64,000 bases of DNA, from the NCBI GenBank assembly GCA_002358905.1, contig DEPT01000073.1:11994-75993 (forward strand), in the 5' to 3' direction. The stretch comes from Akkermansiaceae bacterium UBA3385. Its GTDB lineage: Bacteria; Verrucomicrobiota; Verrucomicrobiia; Verrucomicrobiales; Akkermansiaceae. Each line of letters starts with the position of its first letter. Positions within the stretch are counted from its first letter, which is position 1. A program made the translations under genes and the position numbers. The notes under the pieces were generated by a model. The model did no database searches and was not told where the DNA came from. It saw only the letters and a list, made by a program, of their open reading frames with translations. Positions 8,501 through 15,828 of this stretch are shown in pieces.

Positions 8501-10062
8501 TTACCAATGAGGGCGTGCTTTCCACCAGCGCTGATACGAGCATTAGTAATTCCCTTATCAAGAATACTTACAAGAGCCATGGAGCTACCAGCCTGAAGAA
8601 CATCAGTGTGCTGCGTTCTGACTCTTATGCCGGTAATTTCGGTGGCGCTGAGGGTGATGCCTTTGCTGTCTCCGGTAATTACGATTCCATGGTGTTCAGC
8701 GGTGAGCTGAGTGATACTGCTACCGGTACTGCACTCAAGATTACGGACATGGTGCTTGATGCCACGACGAAACTTGAGTTCGATGAGGATGGCGAGGTGT
8801 ATGTTCTGATGAATGCCACTGAGGGCAATACTCTGGAAGCGGTCAACCCGGACGATTTTGAGCTCTATGTGCAGGCATACACGGAGGCTACGGTGCAGGT
8901 GGATGGCGACACCATCACCATCTCCGGTTGCCGCGTGGAGGAGAACGCCAAGAATGAGCTGACGGATACCGAGCAGCGTGTCAATACGATGGCAGCTCTC
9001 GAATATGCCTTGGAGACAGCTCCTGATAAGGCCGTCACGGGCCTGCATGACCAGCTGGGTGATGTGATGCACACTTCTCTGGAGGATCGCCAGACGCTGC
9101 TGGATTCCATTTCCGGTGCTTCCATTGCCGTGCTGGCTGATTCTCAGCGCCGCGGTATTCAGGATGTGCAGAGTGGCCTTCGTAACCGCATTATCCAGAT
9201 GGGTGGCAGATACGATGGCGAGTCCGCCGGTATTCAGGCCTGGGCACAGGCTGAAGGCAGCTTCACTTCCTCCAACAGTGGTGATGATGGCCCCGGTTAT
9301 GATTATGACACCTGGGGTGCTACCGTGGGTGCAAATATAGACGTGACCGAGAACGTGGTTCTGGGTATGGCTTTCACCGCTACCTACGGTGAGATTGATG
9401 TGGACAGTGCCGATGCTGCTTCCGGCAACAATGATGCCTGCTATATCAACTTCTATGCCCGCCACCAGAGCCAGCGCTGGGTGCAGATGCTCATTCTTAC
9501 TGCCGGTATGAACGACATGAACCTGGACCGCAATGTGGGTGGCTACAAGGCCAACGGTATGACGGAAGGCTCTACTTTCTCCGCATACTACGAACTGGGT
9601 TACACCATTGGCCTGAACGATGAGTTCACTCATGTGATTCAGCCGCTCGTCAATGCCAGCATTACTTCTGCCAAGGTTGATTCCTACACCGAAAGTGGTT
9701 CTATCGGCAATGCTGGTCTGGAATATGACGGTGCTTCCCTGACCTACGGTACGGTGGGTGTTGGTCTTCGTTACCAGGGTGTGCTTTACCAGACTATCTT
9801 TGACCGCAACGCTGTGCTGGAACTCCGTGCTCAGCTGACGCAGGACTTCGGTGATGCTACAGATGAAGCCGATGTGGCTATGGCCGGTGGTGTATTCAAC
9901 ACGGTGTGCAGCACAGATACTACTGGCACGGGTTACTCGTTGGGTGCTGGTCTTTCCATCCCTGTGCAGATGCAGACCACCCTCTTTGCCGATGTTGACC
10001 TGACCGTTCGCCCGGATTACACCGGTTTCCGTGGCAATGTTGGTGTCCGTTACGATTTCTGA
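5509..10062 (+). CDS. Giant autotransporter-type surface protein
   Basis: A 1517-residue protein with a signal peptide ending near PATAQ (residues 1-28) whose opening MKLHLPKRLRAALLAVL is a leader style common in Akkermansia surface proteins. A long passenger of repeated short beta-strand motifs, likely a beta-helix, fills residues ~30-1230 and is rich in Gly, Thr, Val and Asn. It is interrupted near 426-473 by a very acidic tract with repeated EDDDLT units. The last ~275 residues (from AWAQAEGSFTSS near 1243) form an autotransporter beta-barrel ending in NVGVRYDF with terminal Phe. Mechanism from family knowledge: the barrel inserts through BAM and carries the passenger to the surface. Ligand unknown; adhesion is only a guess. 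Probably monocistronic, with its own promoter and terminator. Confidence 0.9.
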   Translation: MKLHLPKRLRAALLAVLSAAVASPATAQVTNGAVYDYTYFQHATQTHANFLHNSITYQDPLNPEETKDDNFSFRDPLSTDPEDNFFNARENDWTLTIDAYNIGPTVDDDEYGIGSLIFGTSSFTLHNGRPTDTGKEYISLQVAESCSIILDLDGNVRLMTSDKETADGPEHDVRLFNVEQKWDVEDVGDELVSFRLTLSWDADGGIYNIDGERYGALTLQSAYLLSNEDSHEVIKELSSHNTGRVILDRYKMQEDFLCIEDPEKDTSGNTAGGAFSNVAEGGTISATLQTPGNTPAWCIYGNTSIAYLLEGRYNDNISGFSRAMGETERVKFIGNESVIWLTSGEYTYKNPTWASPDPQGKTAETGVGFGAYAGATLTVAETVVNSTIIGADATVNAVGDGTVRFVVNTNAVHSVDLPVTFEPPVIEEEDEEEDDDLAGEDDDLTEDDDLTEDDDLVEDDTDLGEDDEEDEDRPSFIIQPDIAAGERYMTFHTLGANTNVELEVIGTHGVTVVLGTATIGNGNDTNTTRITRLKQNPDDNNQMGALNVQVHGSVQKQKTSYVGTLENQEGNLTFNGREYVVTEKDKKGKPLSAEVVYSRLSAKELIADGEIKVDAIVKASGKVEAGTHVTVQSGYLEAGSLYAPGQLEVKLPATSIVVGEDDPETKNKNEAVVVPVVNNLVTTVKVSGETVIGGSVEMRGVGEFASLTAGYGVNVWNTDNAAAQLNADSITSSFVTRQLSVDEPVLDEEGNVVRDENGVETTTSSYQNIQISHKKPETEETEEDTPVVAAEEAATPLLKDGVYIGMDGIVAGTIAADTVIRIAADCSTGVAATTMGGSELIIGNETIATNMTNSGGTVQIDPMRGAGVIASAGTLGADTLVLPSGYSLSAAGLNVKNGIEADGLLTTGETAATSFSFTHVPVATVAEEGETTEESHINVLQFSSLKADSINIADDSVVVATGILETENGATMGNNIVFSGATVKGNLTITGKAELSGITNEGVLSTSADTSISNSLIKNTYKSHGATSLKNISVLRSDSYAGNFGGAEGDAFAVSGNYDSMVFSGELSDTATGTALKITDMVLDATTKLEFDEDGEVYVLMNATEGNTLEAVNPDDFELYVQAYTEATVQVDGDTITISGCRVEENAKNELTDTEQRVNTMAALEYALETAPDKAVTGLHDQLGDVMHTSLEDRQTLLDSISGASIAVLADSQRRGIQDVQSGLRNRIIQMGGRYDGESAGIQAWAQAEGSFTSSNSGDDGPGYDYDTWGATVGANIDVTENVVLGMAFTATYGEIDVDSADAASGNNDACYINFYARHQSQRWVQMLILTAGMNDMNLDRNVGGYKANGMTEGSTFSAYYELGYTIGLNDEFTHVIQPLVNASITSAKVDSYTESGSIGNAGLEYDGASLTYGTVGVGLRYQGVLYQTIFDRNAVLELRAQLTQDFGDATDEADVAMAGGVFNTVCSTDTTGTGYSLGAGLSIPVQMQTTLFADVDLTVRPDYTGFRGNVGVRYDF
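6787..6927 (+). repeat. Acidic hexapeptide repeat tract inside the autotransporter
   Basis: In-frame GATGAT/GAAGAT-rich DNA encodes consecutive EDDDLT-like units flanked by longer Asp/Glu runs. Units of 18 nt make this a candidate for length variation by slippage. Confidence 0.8.
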
Positions 10063-10093
10063 TTAGGTCCTACCTCTGAAATCGTCTCTCTCC

Positions 10094-10127
10094 AAATCCC
10101 TGCATTGCTACGGCAGTGCAGGGATTT
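10094..10127 (+). terminator. Strong hairpin after the autotransporter gene
   Basis: AAATCCCTGCATTGC / GCAGTGCAGGGATTT forms a 15-bp stem (one G-T pair) around TACG. The T-tract is short (TTT, then GCGTGTTTG). The stretch between this hairpin and 10320 shows no other supportable feature except a C/G-rich inverted segment at 10299-10319. Confidence 0.75.
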
Positions 10128-10328
10128 GCGTGTTTGTAAATAATCATTCTTCTGGGACTCAGCTTCAGGTTACTGCGTTTCTGGTGGAACGCAGTACCGC
10201 AGGGGCGCGAATGGTTGCGATACATTGTCTTTCTGGTACACTGCGTGGCAGGGTTGCCTGGAAGCCAGGTGACTGAACTCTAAATGATGGTGTTCATCTC
10301 CCCTTTGTAAAGGAGGGGACAAAACAGA

Positions 10329-10418
10329 ATGGATGATTATGTCTCAGCAATTAAATACGATAAATATGTGGAGGTACGAAGTGAGCTCACCGGAGGTGTG
10401 CTCTGTAACGCGTACTGA
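10329..10418 (+). CDS. Possible 29-codon leader ORF, overlapping the next gene
   Basis: An ATG lies about 9 nt after AAAGGAGGGG, the clearest Shine-Dalgarno sequence in the window, and opens a 29-codon frame (MDDYVSAIKYDKYVEV...) that stops at 10416-10418. It overlaps the start of the next gene in another frame. It could be a translated leader peptide, the true N-terminus of the downstream protein if a frameshift exists in this copy, or chance. I cannot choose between these. Confidence 0.3.
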   Translation: MDDYVSAIKYDKYVEVRSELTGGVLCNAY

Positions 10419-10854
10419 TGGTTCCCTGATATGTACGGTTCCCGCCGGTGTGCCTACTGAGTTTACGGCAGATGGCGCGGAAGTGGTTCTTTCCTGTGAT
10501 GCGGCTAGCATGCTGCCTACCCGTGGCAGGGGCATGCAGGGAGGTTCATCTGCGGGGGCAATGCTTTCTGCTACGGGGGAACCTGTCCTGCTTCTTTCAG
10601 CGGCATCTCTGACTATCAGCCATGCCACATGGTTCGATAACAAGGCACAGAGCAGTATATCTGTGCAAGCGGCTCCATGGAAGAATGAGGTAATGACCTG
10701 TTATTTGAAGACGGCGGTGCCGGTGGAGCTGGCGGGCGTGACCTGGCTGTACGGCGAACCGGCGATGATGGAGGGCTTCACGTTTGTAGTGGCTCTGCAG
10801 CAGGTGGATGCTTCCACCGTTCTGGCGAACCTTGCTTATTCTCTTAAACAATGA
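10339..10854 (+). CDS. Unknown protein, first of three overlapping genes
   Basis: About 171 residues; the ATG at 10339 or two codons earlier at 10333 are the candidate starts. No signal peptide or membrane segment is evident. The protein is rich in Ala, Ser, Thr and Val, with predicted beta-type segments and few charged residues, as in small structural or surface-associated proteins. I recognise no domain. Its stop overlaps the start of the next gene by 4 nt (ATGA), so translation is probably coupled. It may be shifted relative to the small frame at 10329. Confidence 0.55.
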   Translation: MSQQLNTINMWRYEVSSPEVCSVTRTDGSLICTVPAGVPTEFTADGAEVVLSCDAASMLPTRGRGMQGGSSAGAMLSATGEPVLLLSAASLTISHATWFDNKAQSSISVQAAPWKNEVMTCYLKTAVPVELAGVTWLYGEPAMMEGFTFVVALQQVDASTVLANLAYSLKQ

Positions 10855-11504
10855 TTGCTGCGGGATTATGTATGATGGGCGGCTGCTTTGCGCAGGATGC
10901 CGATTCGCAGGTGGTCGGGACGTATTGGCCGGCGCATTCTGTGCGGGTTAATCACACAACGCTCATTCTTAAAGAGAAATCGTCCGATTTGCTTCATCCT
11001 TTCTGGACGGAGGGGATGCGGGCAGGTGGCCGAATAGAGAATGTAAGCTGGAGAGAATCTGATGGTAATGGCTCCAATATCCTGAACTGGGGTACATGGG
11101 AGGTTGGTATCGTGGATGCTATGTATTTAGGTACCGTTGTCGACACTTATGTAGGTCCGTCATTATACGGTGTGTGTAATCAGCAACACCCGAAGCAAAT
11201 TGTAGCTTTTCCGAGTGCAGAGCGTTTTTTCGAGTATGCGGAAGCGTATGCGGCAGATAATTATCTTACGATGGATTCTTCACTCGGCTCCGGACGGTCT
11301 GAGATGCCGAACTGGCCCTCCAAGTATTTAGCGCAGCAGATGCAAATCCGGATTAAAGGGGAAAGTACCAGTAGTGATATTGTTTCTTTCTGGTACTGTA
11401 ATGATGTATGGCCCAGGCAGTTCTATATGGTACAGCCTATGTGTTCCGTTGCCGGGGATAAAGCTTTTTTTACTCATGGTTTTGATATCCTGACAGAGTT
11501 ATGA
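10851..11504 (+). CDS. Unknown probably exported protein, second of three overlapping genes
   Basis: 217 residues. The first ~15 (MIAAGLCMMGGCFAQ) are hydrophobic and end like a signal peptidase site, but the basic n-region is missing and two cysteines are present, so export is plausible rather than certain. The rest is rich in Trp, Tyr and Gly (FWTEGMR, NWGTWEVG, FWYCNDVWPRQFY), suggesting a compact beta-rich domain. No family recognised. It is joined to both neighbours by ATGA overlaps, so the three genes behave as one translational unit. Confidence 0.55.
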   Translation: MIAAGLCMMGGCFAQDADSQVVGTYWPAHSVRVNHTTLILKEKSSDLLHPFWTEGMRAGGRIENVSWRESDGNGSNILNWGTWEVGIVDAMYLGTVVDTYVGPSLYGVCNQQHPKQIVAFPSAERFFEYAEAYAADNYLTMDSSLGSGRSEMPNWPSKYLAQQMQIRIKGESTSSDIVSFWYCNDVWPRQFYMVQPMCSVAGDKAFFTHGFDILTEL

Positions 11505-11698
11505 TGTATTATGCGCGATTTGAGAGTGCGGACGGTGCCTATGTGGATGCTGGTGGCGTGCGGTTTGATGTGTCGGAGGTGCGCCGGGTACGCAATGTTC
11601 ACGGTGTGAATGTGGGGTATGAGCAGTTTTCCTCGCTTGAGGCGGCGCTTGAGGCGTGGGGGCTGCGTTCTGCTTCTGACGTTCTACAGGTACGCTGA
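11501..11698 (+). CDS. Unknown 65-residue protein, third of three overlapping genes
   Basis: Starts in a 4-nt overlap with the preceding gene. The short sequence MMYYARFESADGAYVDAGG then FDVSEVRRVRNVHGVN suggests a small beta-strand fold followed by an amphipathic helix (SSLEAALEAWGL). No signal peptide, no recognised family. Its size and tight coupling suggest a partner or cofactor of the two upstream proteins. Confidence 0.5.
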   Translation: MMYYARFESADGAYVDAGGVRFDVSEVRRVRNVHGVNVGYEQFSSLEAALEAWGLRSASDVLQVR

Positions 11699-11724
11699 AG
11701 AAACAGGGAAAGCGGATTTAGGAG

Positions 11725-11753
11725 TTGACAGTACGCGGGGTCTGTGGTAAACA
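11725..11753 (+). promoter_or_regulatory. SPFH gene promoter, predicted leaderless
   Basis: TTGACA (consensus), 17-nt spacer, TAAACA; 8 nt separate the -10 box from the ATG at 11762. Confidence 0.7.
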
Positions 11754-11761
11754 GATGTTCT

Positions 11762-12850
11762 ATGTCAAAGGTTTATACAACTACTCAGAAAGCAGGTCTC
11801 TGGTCTACCATTGGTGTAGGGGTACTCCTCATTGTTGGTGGTGCAGGGCTGGTGGTTGCCACTAATTGCTCCAACGAAAAGGTGGATGGCGGTTATGCCG
11901 CTTATGTGTACACGAATCCGATTTTCGGTATCAAGGAATTCCGCAGTGTTATCAAGGGACCGGGTGGTACCGGTTATGTGTGGCGCCAGAAGTCTATTCC
12001 GATTTGTGTAACTCCGTACACCATGACAGAAGGGTTTGATGATATCCGCGCAGCCGACCAGCTCAAGATGAAGGCCGAGGCCTACCTTGTATACCGCATC
12101 GATGCCAATAAGGTTAAGGAGTTCGTGGAGAATTACGGTGCCATTGCCGATGTGCCGAATAACCCTGACGAGATTGCCAAGGATGCCTACGATTCCTTTA
12201 TCTGCCAGCCTTTCCGCACCGCCGTGCGTACGGCTATCGCTCAGTTCCGAGGTCTGGAAGCTCCCGCCCGTATCCCCGAGATTACCAAGATGGTGGAAAG
12301 CAGCCTGCGCAAGCAGCTGGAGGGTACTCCCTTCATTGTGGAATCCGTGACTATTGGTTCCACCCTGCCACCAGAGAGTGTGACTGCCGGCATCACCAAG
12401 AAGGTGGAGGCTACCCAGGAGTATGAGCGCCAGGCTATCATGCTCGAAATTGCCAAGCGTTCCGAGGAAATCGCCGAGGCCGAAGGTCGTGCCAAGGCCA
12501 ACCGCATGAACCAGGAGGCTCAGGGTGAGCTGCTCCGCGCCAAGGCTGAGGCCGATGCCAAGCTTTACGCCAAGCAGCAGGAAGCCGCCGCCATCGTGGC
12601 TATGAAGAAGGCTGAATCCGAAGGTATGATTCTGGAAGCTGCCGGTAAGAAGGCGCTCAACGAGGCTATCGGTGAGAATATCATCCGCATGGAGACCATC
12701 CGCAACCTGGATAGAATCAGGTTCCCGCACATCCTTGTGGGCAGCGATGCCGTGAGCCCGCTTTTCGATGCGCTGAACAATATCCGCCAGGCCGTGGCTC
12801 CTGTGCCCGCCCCCGCGCCTGCGCCGGCTCCCGCCGCCCCGCAGATGTAA
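11762..12850 (+). CDS. SPFH/prohibitin-family membrane protein
   Basis: 362 residues from the ATG at 11762. A membrane anchor lies near 11-34 (GLWSTIGVGVLLIVGGAGLV), followed by an SPFH-type domain and a long Ala/Glu-rich coiled coil at about 210-305 containing repeated AEAEGRAK/AKAEADAK heptads. The tail is a Pro-Ala run ending APAAPQM. Family members assemble into large membrane-associated oligomers that organise membrane zones or regulate membrane proteases. No NfeD or protease partner is adjacent, so no specific role can be assigned. Monocistronic, with a consensus-like leaderless promoter and two terminator hairpins. Confidence 0.85.
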   Translation: MSKVYTTTQKAGLWSTIGVGVLLIVGGAGLVVATNCSNEKVDGGYAAYVYTNPIFGIKEFRSVIKGPGGTGYVWRQKSIPICVTPYTMTEGFDDIRAADQLKMKAEAYLVYRIDANKVKEFVENYGAIADVPNNPDEIAKDAYDSFICQPFRTAVRTAIAQFRGLEAPARIPEITKMVESSLRKQLEGTPFIVESVTIGSTLPPESVTAGITKKVEATQEYERQAIMLEIAKRSEEIAEAEGRAKANRMNQEAQGELLRAKAEADAKLYAKQQEAAAIVAMKKAESEGMILEAAGKKALNEAIGENIIRMETIRNLDRIRFPHILVGSDAVSPLFDALNNIRQAVAPVPAPAPAPAPAAPQM

Positions 12851-12867
12851 GCTAAGCCCTCAACAAA

Positions 12868-12895
12868 AAGCCCCGCCAGCTGGCGGGGCTTCAGT
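12868..12895 (+). terminator. Terminator after the SPFH gene
   Basis: AAGCCCCGCCA/GC-type palindrome: AAGCCCCGCCAG facing CTGGCGGGGCTT, then CAGTTT. Preceded by CAACAA, as are the hairpins at 13995 and 25566. Confidence 0.85.
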
Positions 12896-12897
12896 TT

Positions 12898-12916
12898 CCC
12901 CTCTGAAGGGGCTTTT
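12898..12916 (+). terminator. Second small terminator in tandem
   Basis: CCCCT-CTGA-AGGGG followed by CTTTT, immediately after the first hairpin. Confidence 0.6.
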
Positions 12917-12927
12917 CACAAAAAGTA

Positions 12928-12956
12928 TTGAATGAATGCTATTTATTTGCTACCAT
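12928..12956 (+). promoter_or_regulatory. Promoter of the exported coiled-coil gene, predicted leaderless
   Basis: TTGAAT, 17-nt spacer, TACCAT; 7 nt from the -10 box to the ATG at 12964. Confidence 0.65.
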
Positions 12957-12963
12957 AGGGCTT

Positions 12964-13938
12964 ATGAAAATGCTACGAATATTCACTGCACTGTTCATCA
13001 CGTTTTCCTGGAGCGGGGCCATGGATATCCCCACTCCGCCGGCATGCGTTGAAGAAACGGTAGCCGCCTACGGTAAACGATATGATAAGGTATTTCAGAA
13101 GCGGAAATCTGATTTTCTGGAAAGGTTGAATAAACAGAAACAAATCTTGCAGGAAAAGGGTGATTATGTTGCTGCTAAAGAAATTGCTGAATATGCGGCT
13201 GCAGTTGAATCCGGCGAGAAACTGCAGGATTCTGCAGCTGGTAAGGTAGAGTTGCCGGACTTTTTCAAACGTTACCAGTGGGTGGATTCGCAGGGTGGTC
13301 AATACAAGTTTCACTCCGGCTGTCTGGAGGACTCCCGGGGACAGATGAGACGCGTTACTTACGCTGGGCGTGATTTTGTTATCGTTGATGACAAGGAATG
13401 CTGGTTTTATGAAAAAGACAAACAGCTGGGCCGTTTTCCATTAGCTGACGGTGGAAAGTGCTCGCATTTACAAGCTGGGGCGGCCGTTGGTGCCAAAGCT
13501 GAGGACATTGTCTCTGGCGAGGAAGAAAAATTCTGGATTGGCATGGATAAGGCCATGGCTAAATCCCGCAGTAAGCTCAAATCTGCCCTTGAGGGTCAGA
13601 TGAAAAAGCTGGGCAGCAGTGGCAGACTGGATGATGCTGCAGCCATTCAGGACTATCTGGAACATTTTGATTCTGATAATGGATTGAAGGCTTGGTGTAA
13701 GGCTCCTGTGGGTATCTTTGTAGCTCCTGCCAGCGGCTGGGTGGTGGAATTCGCCCGCAATACTTCTGTTCACTATGGCCCGGGACGCTCAGGGCTGCAT
13801 CATCAGGAGCTGGAGCGCGTTTCTCCTCATCGGGAAGTTTATTTCTACAAGGGGAGTACGATGCTGTATATCAAAGGTAGATTGCACAAAATTGCCAATG
13901 ATACCCACCGTGTTCTGGAACGGCAGAAGCGGAAATGA
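12964..13938 (+). CDS. Exported protein with two coiled-coil segments, function unknown
   Basis: 324 residues from the ATG at 12964; the signal peptide is MKMLRIFTALFITFSWSGA. Two charged helical segments of similar character stand at about 30-80 (YGKRYDKVFQKRKSDFLERL...) and 190-235 (KAMAKSRSKLKSALEGQMKK...GRLDDAAAIQDYLE). This pattern, a helix ending in GDYVAAKEIAEY or GRLDDAAAIQDYL, is frequent in exported Planctomycetes-Verrucomicrobia proteins. A small beta region lies between the helices and another at the C-terminus (VYFYKGSTMLYIKGR). No catalytic motif recognised. The gene stands alone between two near-identical terminator hairpins. Confidence 0.7.
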   Translation: MKMLRIFTALFITFSWSGAMDIPTPPACVEETVAAYGKRYDKVFQKRKSDFLERLNKQKQILQEKGDYVAAKEIAEYAAAVESGEKLQDSAAGKVELPDFFKRYQWVDSQGGQYKFHSGCLEDSRGQMRRVTYAGRDFVIVDDKECWFYEKDKQLGRFPLADGGKCSHLQAGAAVGAKAEDIVSGEEEKFWIGMDKAMAKSRSKLKSALEGQMKKLGSSGRLDDAAAIQDYLEHFDSDNGLKAWCKAPVGIFVAPASGWVVEFARNTSVHYGPGRSGLHHQELERVSPHREVYFYKGSTMLYIKGRLHKIANDTHRVLERQKRK

Positions 13939-13994
13939 CATCAGCTGCAAGTTCTTCTGCGGCATTTTGCAGCCCGCAGATGTGACCCGGCTTT

Positions 13995-14032
13995 CAACAA
14001 TAGGCCCCGCCAGTTGGCGGGGCCTATTGTTG
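13995..14032. terminator. Bidirectional terminator, 18-bp perfect stem
   Basis: CAACAATAGGCCCCGCCA, 2-nt gap, then its exact reverse complement. It lies between the convergent genes ending at 13938 (+) and 14035 (-). The core CCCCGCCAG...TGGCGGGG matches the hairpin at 12868. Confidence 0.85.
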
Positions 14033-14034
14033 CC

Positions 14035-15090
14035 TTACTCACTAGCACCGGCGGAGCGGAGAAGTTTGGCGGTTTCCCGGTGCCCGGCTTTGAGCGCCAG
14101 CTTGAGCGCAGTTTCATGGAAGATGAGCGTTCTGGCATGCACATCGGCACCGGCCTGGAGCAGCATGCGCACAATCTCGGTGTCGCCGCTAGATGCGGCC
14201 CAATGCAACAGGCAGAAGCCGCCAATGCGAACATTCACGTCCGGCTGACGATGAGCGAGCAGCAGGCGAACCACCTCTGCCCGGCCGCTCCACACGGCGA
14301 TATCGAGGGCTTTGAAGCGGTCTTTGTCCCGGATATCGGCGCGTGCCCCGGCTTTCAGCAGTAGCTCTGCCATTTCGGTGTGCCCCCAGCGGGCTGCGTG
14401 GTGCAGGGCAGTCATCTGTTCTATGGCATCCTGGGCATCTATATCGGCTCCGGCTTCCACCAGTAAGCGGACAATTTCGGTGTGTCCCCCGAAAGCCGCC
14501 CTCACGATGGCTGCTCCTTCATCCGGGGCGGCACCCTCGGCCAGATGCCGGCGCACAAGGTCACGCTGCCCACAGTAAGCGGCTTCCATCAGGTTCAGGG
14601 TGACCCCTGCGGCCTTCAGCACCTCGGCTGTTTCCTGGTGGTGCAGAGAAAGGGCTACGCTCAATGCATTGCCATCCTGGCAGCGGGCGTGGATATCTGC
14701 CCCTGCTGCCAGCAGCAACCGCACGACCTCGGTGTGGCCGCACCGGGCCGCAGAAATCAGGGCAGTTGTGCCGTATTTGTTGGTCGCATTCACTTCTGCT
14801 CCAGCGGCCAGCAGTAGCTTTGTTGCTTTGGTCAGACCGTTCCAGCCGGCAATGGTGAGCGGCGTCTCTCCATGCAGGGTGTCATGGTGGTTCACATCTG
14901 CCCCGGCTGATATGAGCGCCTCGGCTGTGTCCTGGTGCTGCCAGCGCAGAGCCTCAATCAGGGGTGAGAAACCATCCTCATCGGTAGCGTTGACATCGGC
15001 TCCTCTGGCCAGCAGCCGGAGTACAGCCCGGGTATTGCCCTTTTCTGCCTGTTTCAGCAGACGCTTGTTTTTATTGAAGAAAGAAAACAT
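14035..15090 (-). CDS. Ankyrin-repeat protein
   Basis: 351 residues made almost entirely of about ten ankyrin repeats of the pattern G.TAL..AA..GH.E.V.LLL.AGAD.(N/H)A; for example ARCGHTEVVRLLLAAGADIH and RWGHTEMAELLLKAGA. There is no signal peptide, membrane segment or attached enzymatic domain, so it is a cytoplasmic protein-binding scaffold of unknown partner. The N-terminus MFSFFNKNKRLLKQAEKGN is the usual capping helix. Just upstream lies the C-terminal piece of another ankyrin repeat in the same orientation, so the locus has undergone duplication and loss. Confidence 0.9.
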   Translation of the reverse strand: MFSFFNKNKRLLKQAEKGNTRAVLRLLARGADVNATDEDGFSPLIEALRWQHQDTAEALISAGADVNHHDTLHGETPLTIAGWNGLTKATKLLLAAGAEVNATNKYGTTALISAARCGHTEVVRLLLAAGADIHARCQDGNALSVALSLHHQETAEVLKAAGVTLNLMEAAYCGQRDLVRRHLAEGAAPDEGAAIVRAAFGGHTEIVRLLVEAGADIDAQDAIEQMTALHHAARWGHTEMAELLLKAGARADIRDKDRFKALDIAVWSGRAEVVRLLLAHRQPDVNVRIGGFCLLHWAASSGDTEIVRMLLQAGADVHARTLIFHETALKLALKAGHRETAKLLRSAGASE

Positions 15091-15101
15091 GGTGGAGAAA
15101 A

Positions 15102-15182
15102 TCAGGTATTCTGAGCGTTGCGGAGAAGTTGTTCAATTTTGGTGTAGCCGCGTTGGGCGGCCATTTCAGCCGGGGTGTATGC
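15102..15182 (-). pseudogene. Remnant of an ankyrin-repeat gene (C-terminal end only)
   Basis: Reading the minus strand into the stop at 15104-15102 gives YTPAEMAAQRGYTKIEQLL then RNAQNT, the last half of an ankyrin repeat and a natural C-terminus. No start codon or further repeat joins to it upstream, where a 33-bp non-coding tandem repeat begins. It ends only 11 nt before the intact ankyrin gene. I infer a deleted paralogue or the detached end of a once longer gene. Confidence 0.6.
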
Positions 15183-15222
15183 TATTGTATATCTTATGGT
15201 TAAGTGTGCGTGAATTGCATGG

Positions 15223-15304
15223 ATGCCACTTTTCCAAGGAAAAAGTACTGCAAAAATGCCACTTTTCCAAGATAAAAATGGGGTAAAAATACCACTTTTC
15301 CAAG
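15223..15304. repeat. Three-copy direct repeat with 33-bp period
   Basis: ATGCCACTTTTCCAAG begins at 15223 and 15256, and ATACCACTTTTCCAAG at 15289. The 17 nt between copies differ apart from being A-rich. The array lies between the ankyrin remnant and the EF-hand gene promoter. Confidence 0.85.
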
Positions 15305-15314
15305 AAATTGGTGC

Positions 15315-15343
15315 TGGGCAGAGGATTTGCGGTGTGCTAGAAT
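15315..15343 (+). promoter_or_regulatory. EF-hand gene promoter, predicted leaderless
   Basis: TGGGCA, 17-nt spacer, TAGAAT; 6 nt to the ATG at 15350. The 33-bp repeat array ends 10 nt upstream of the -35 box. Confidence 0.55.
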
Positions 15344-15349
15344 GGCGGC

Positions 15350-15601
15350 ATGAGAACGATAGTGCTGCTTCTTACCCTGGTGGTGCCGGTTATGGCTCAG
15401 GAACAGACCCGCTCCGCGTACTGGGGGGCAGGTGGGCAGATGCCGGATCGCCCGGCAAAGCCTGCGTACTGGGGTGCTGCCGGCAAAATGCCGGAGCGCA
15501 AGGATGCCCGTCCGGATGCCCACCAGCGTATGCTTGAGAAGTACGATACCAACAAGGACGGAAAGCTGGATGAGGCTGAGCGCAAGGCAATGAGGAAATG
15601 A
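15350..15601 (+). CDS. Small exported EF-hand protein
   Basis: 83 residues. The signal peptide is MRTIVLLLTLVVPVMA. Two imperfect copies of AYWGAxGxMPxR follow (residues ~23-50), then a single EF-hand calcium-binding loop, DTNKDGKLDEAE, near residues 65-76, with Asp/Asn at the ligand positions and a final Glu. It is probably a periplasmic or secreted calcium-binding protein; the partner is unknown. It stands alone. The promoter lies immediately after a 33-bp repeat array that could carry regulator sites. Confidence 0.75.
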   Translation: MRTIVLLLTLVVPVMAQEQTRSAYWGAGGQMPDRPAKPAYWGAAGKMPERKDARPDAHQRMLEKYDTNKDGKLDEAERKAMRK

Positions 15602-15759
15602 TTAGTGATTAATTGGTGGCGCGGGGCTTTCCTGTCTCGGCGAAGTTCAAAGGGCGTAGACGGAAGTCCCGAAAATATGAAAGCGCGTTTTCCGGTGTGC
15701 ATGAAAGGTGAAAACACGCGCTGTTCCGCGCGTGTGAGAGGCTGAACCAGCTTATTTGC

Positions 15760-15788
15760 TTTACATGGGGCAGGAAGCGGTGTATGCT
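15760..15788 (+). promoter_or_regulatory. alaS promoter
   Basis: TTTACA, 17-nt spacer, TATGCT, giving a leader of about 33 nt. The preceding 15602-15759 holds only a hairpin at 15714-15735 without a T-run; I see nothing else there. Confidence 0.6.
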
Positions 15789-15828
15789 AGGCGTGCACTA
15801 GTATACCTTTATCGCATTTTACATCGCT

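Noticed and set aside
15223..15304. CRISPR array
   Set aside because: Repeats are only 16 bp with 17-bp A-rich spacers, three copies, and no cas genes are near.
15714..15735. Terminator after the EF-hand gene
   Set aside because: ACACGCGC/GCGCGTGT forms a stem but no T-run follows, and it lies over 110 nt from the stop codon.
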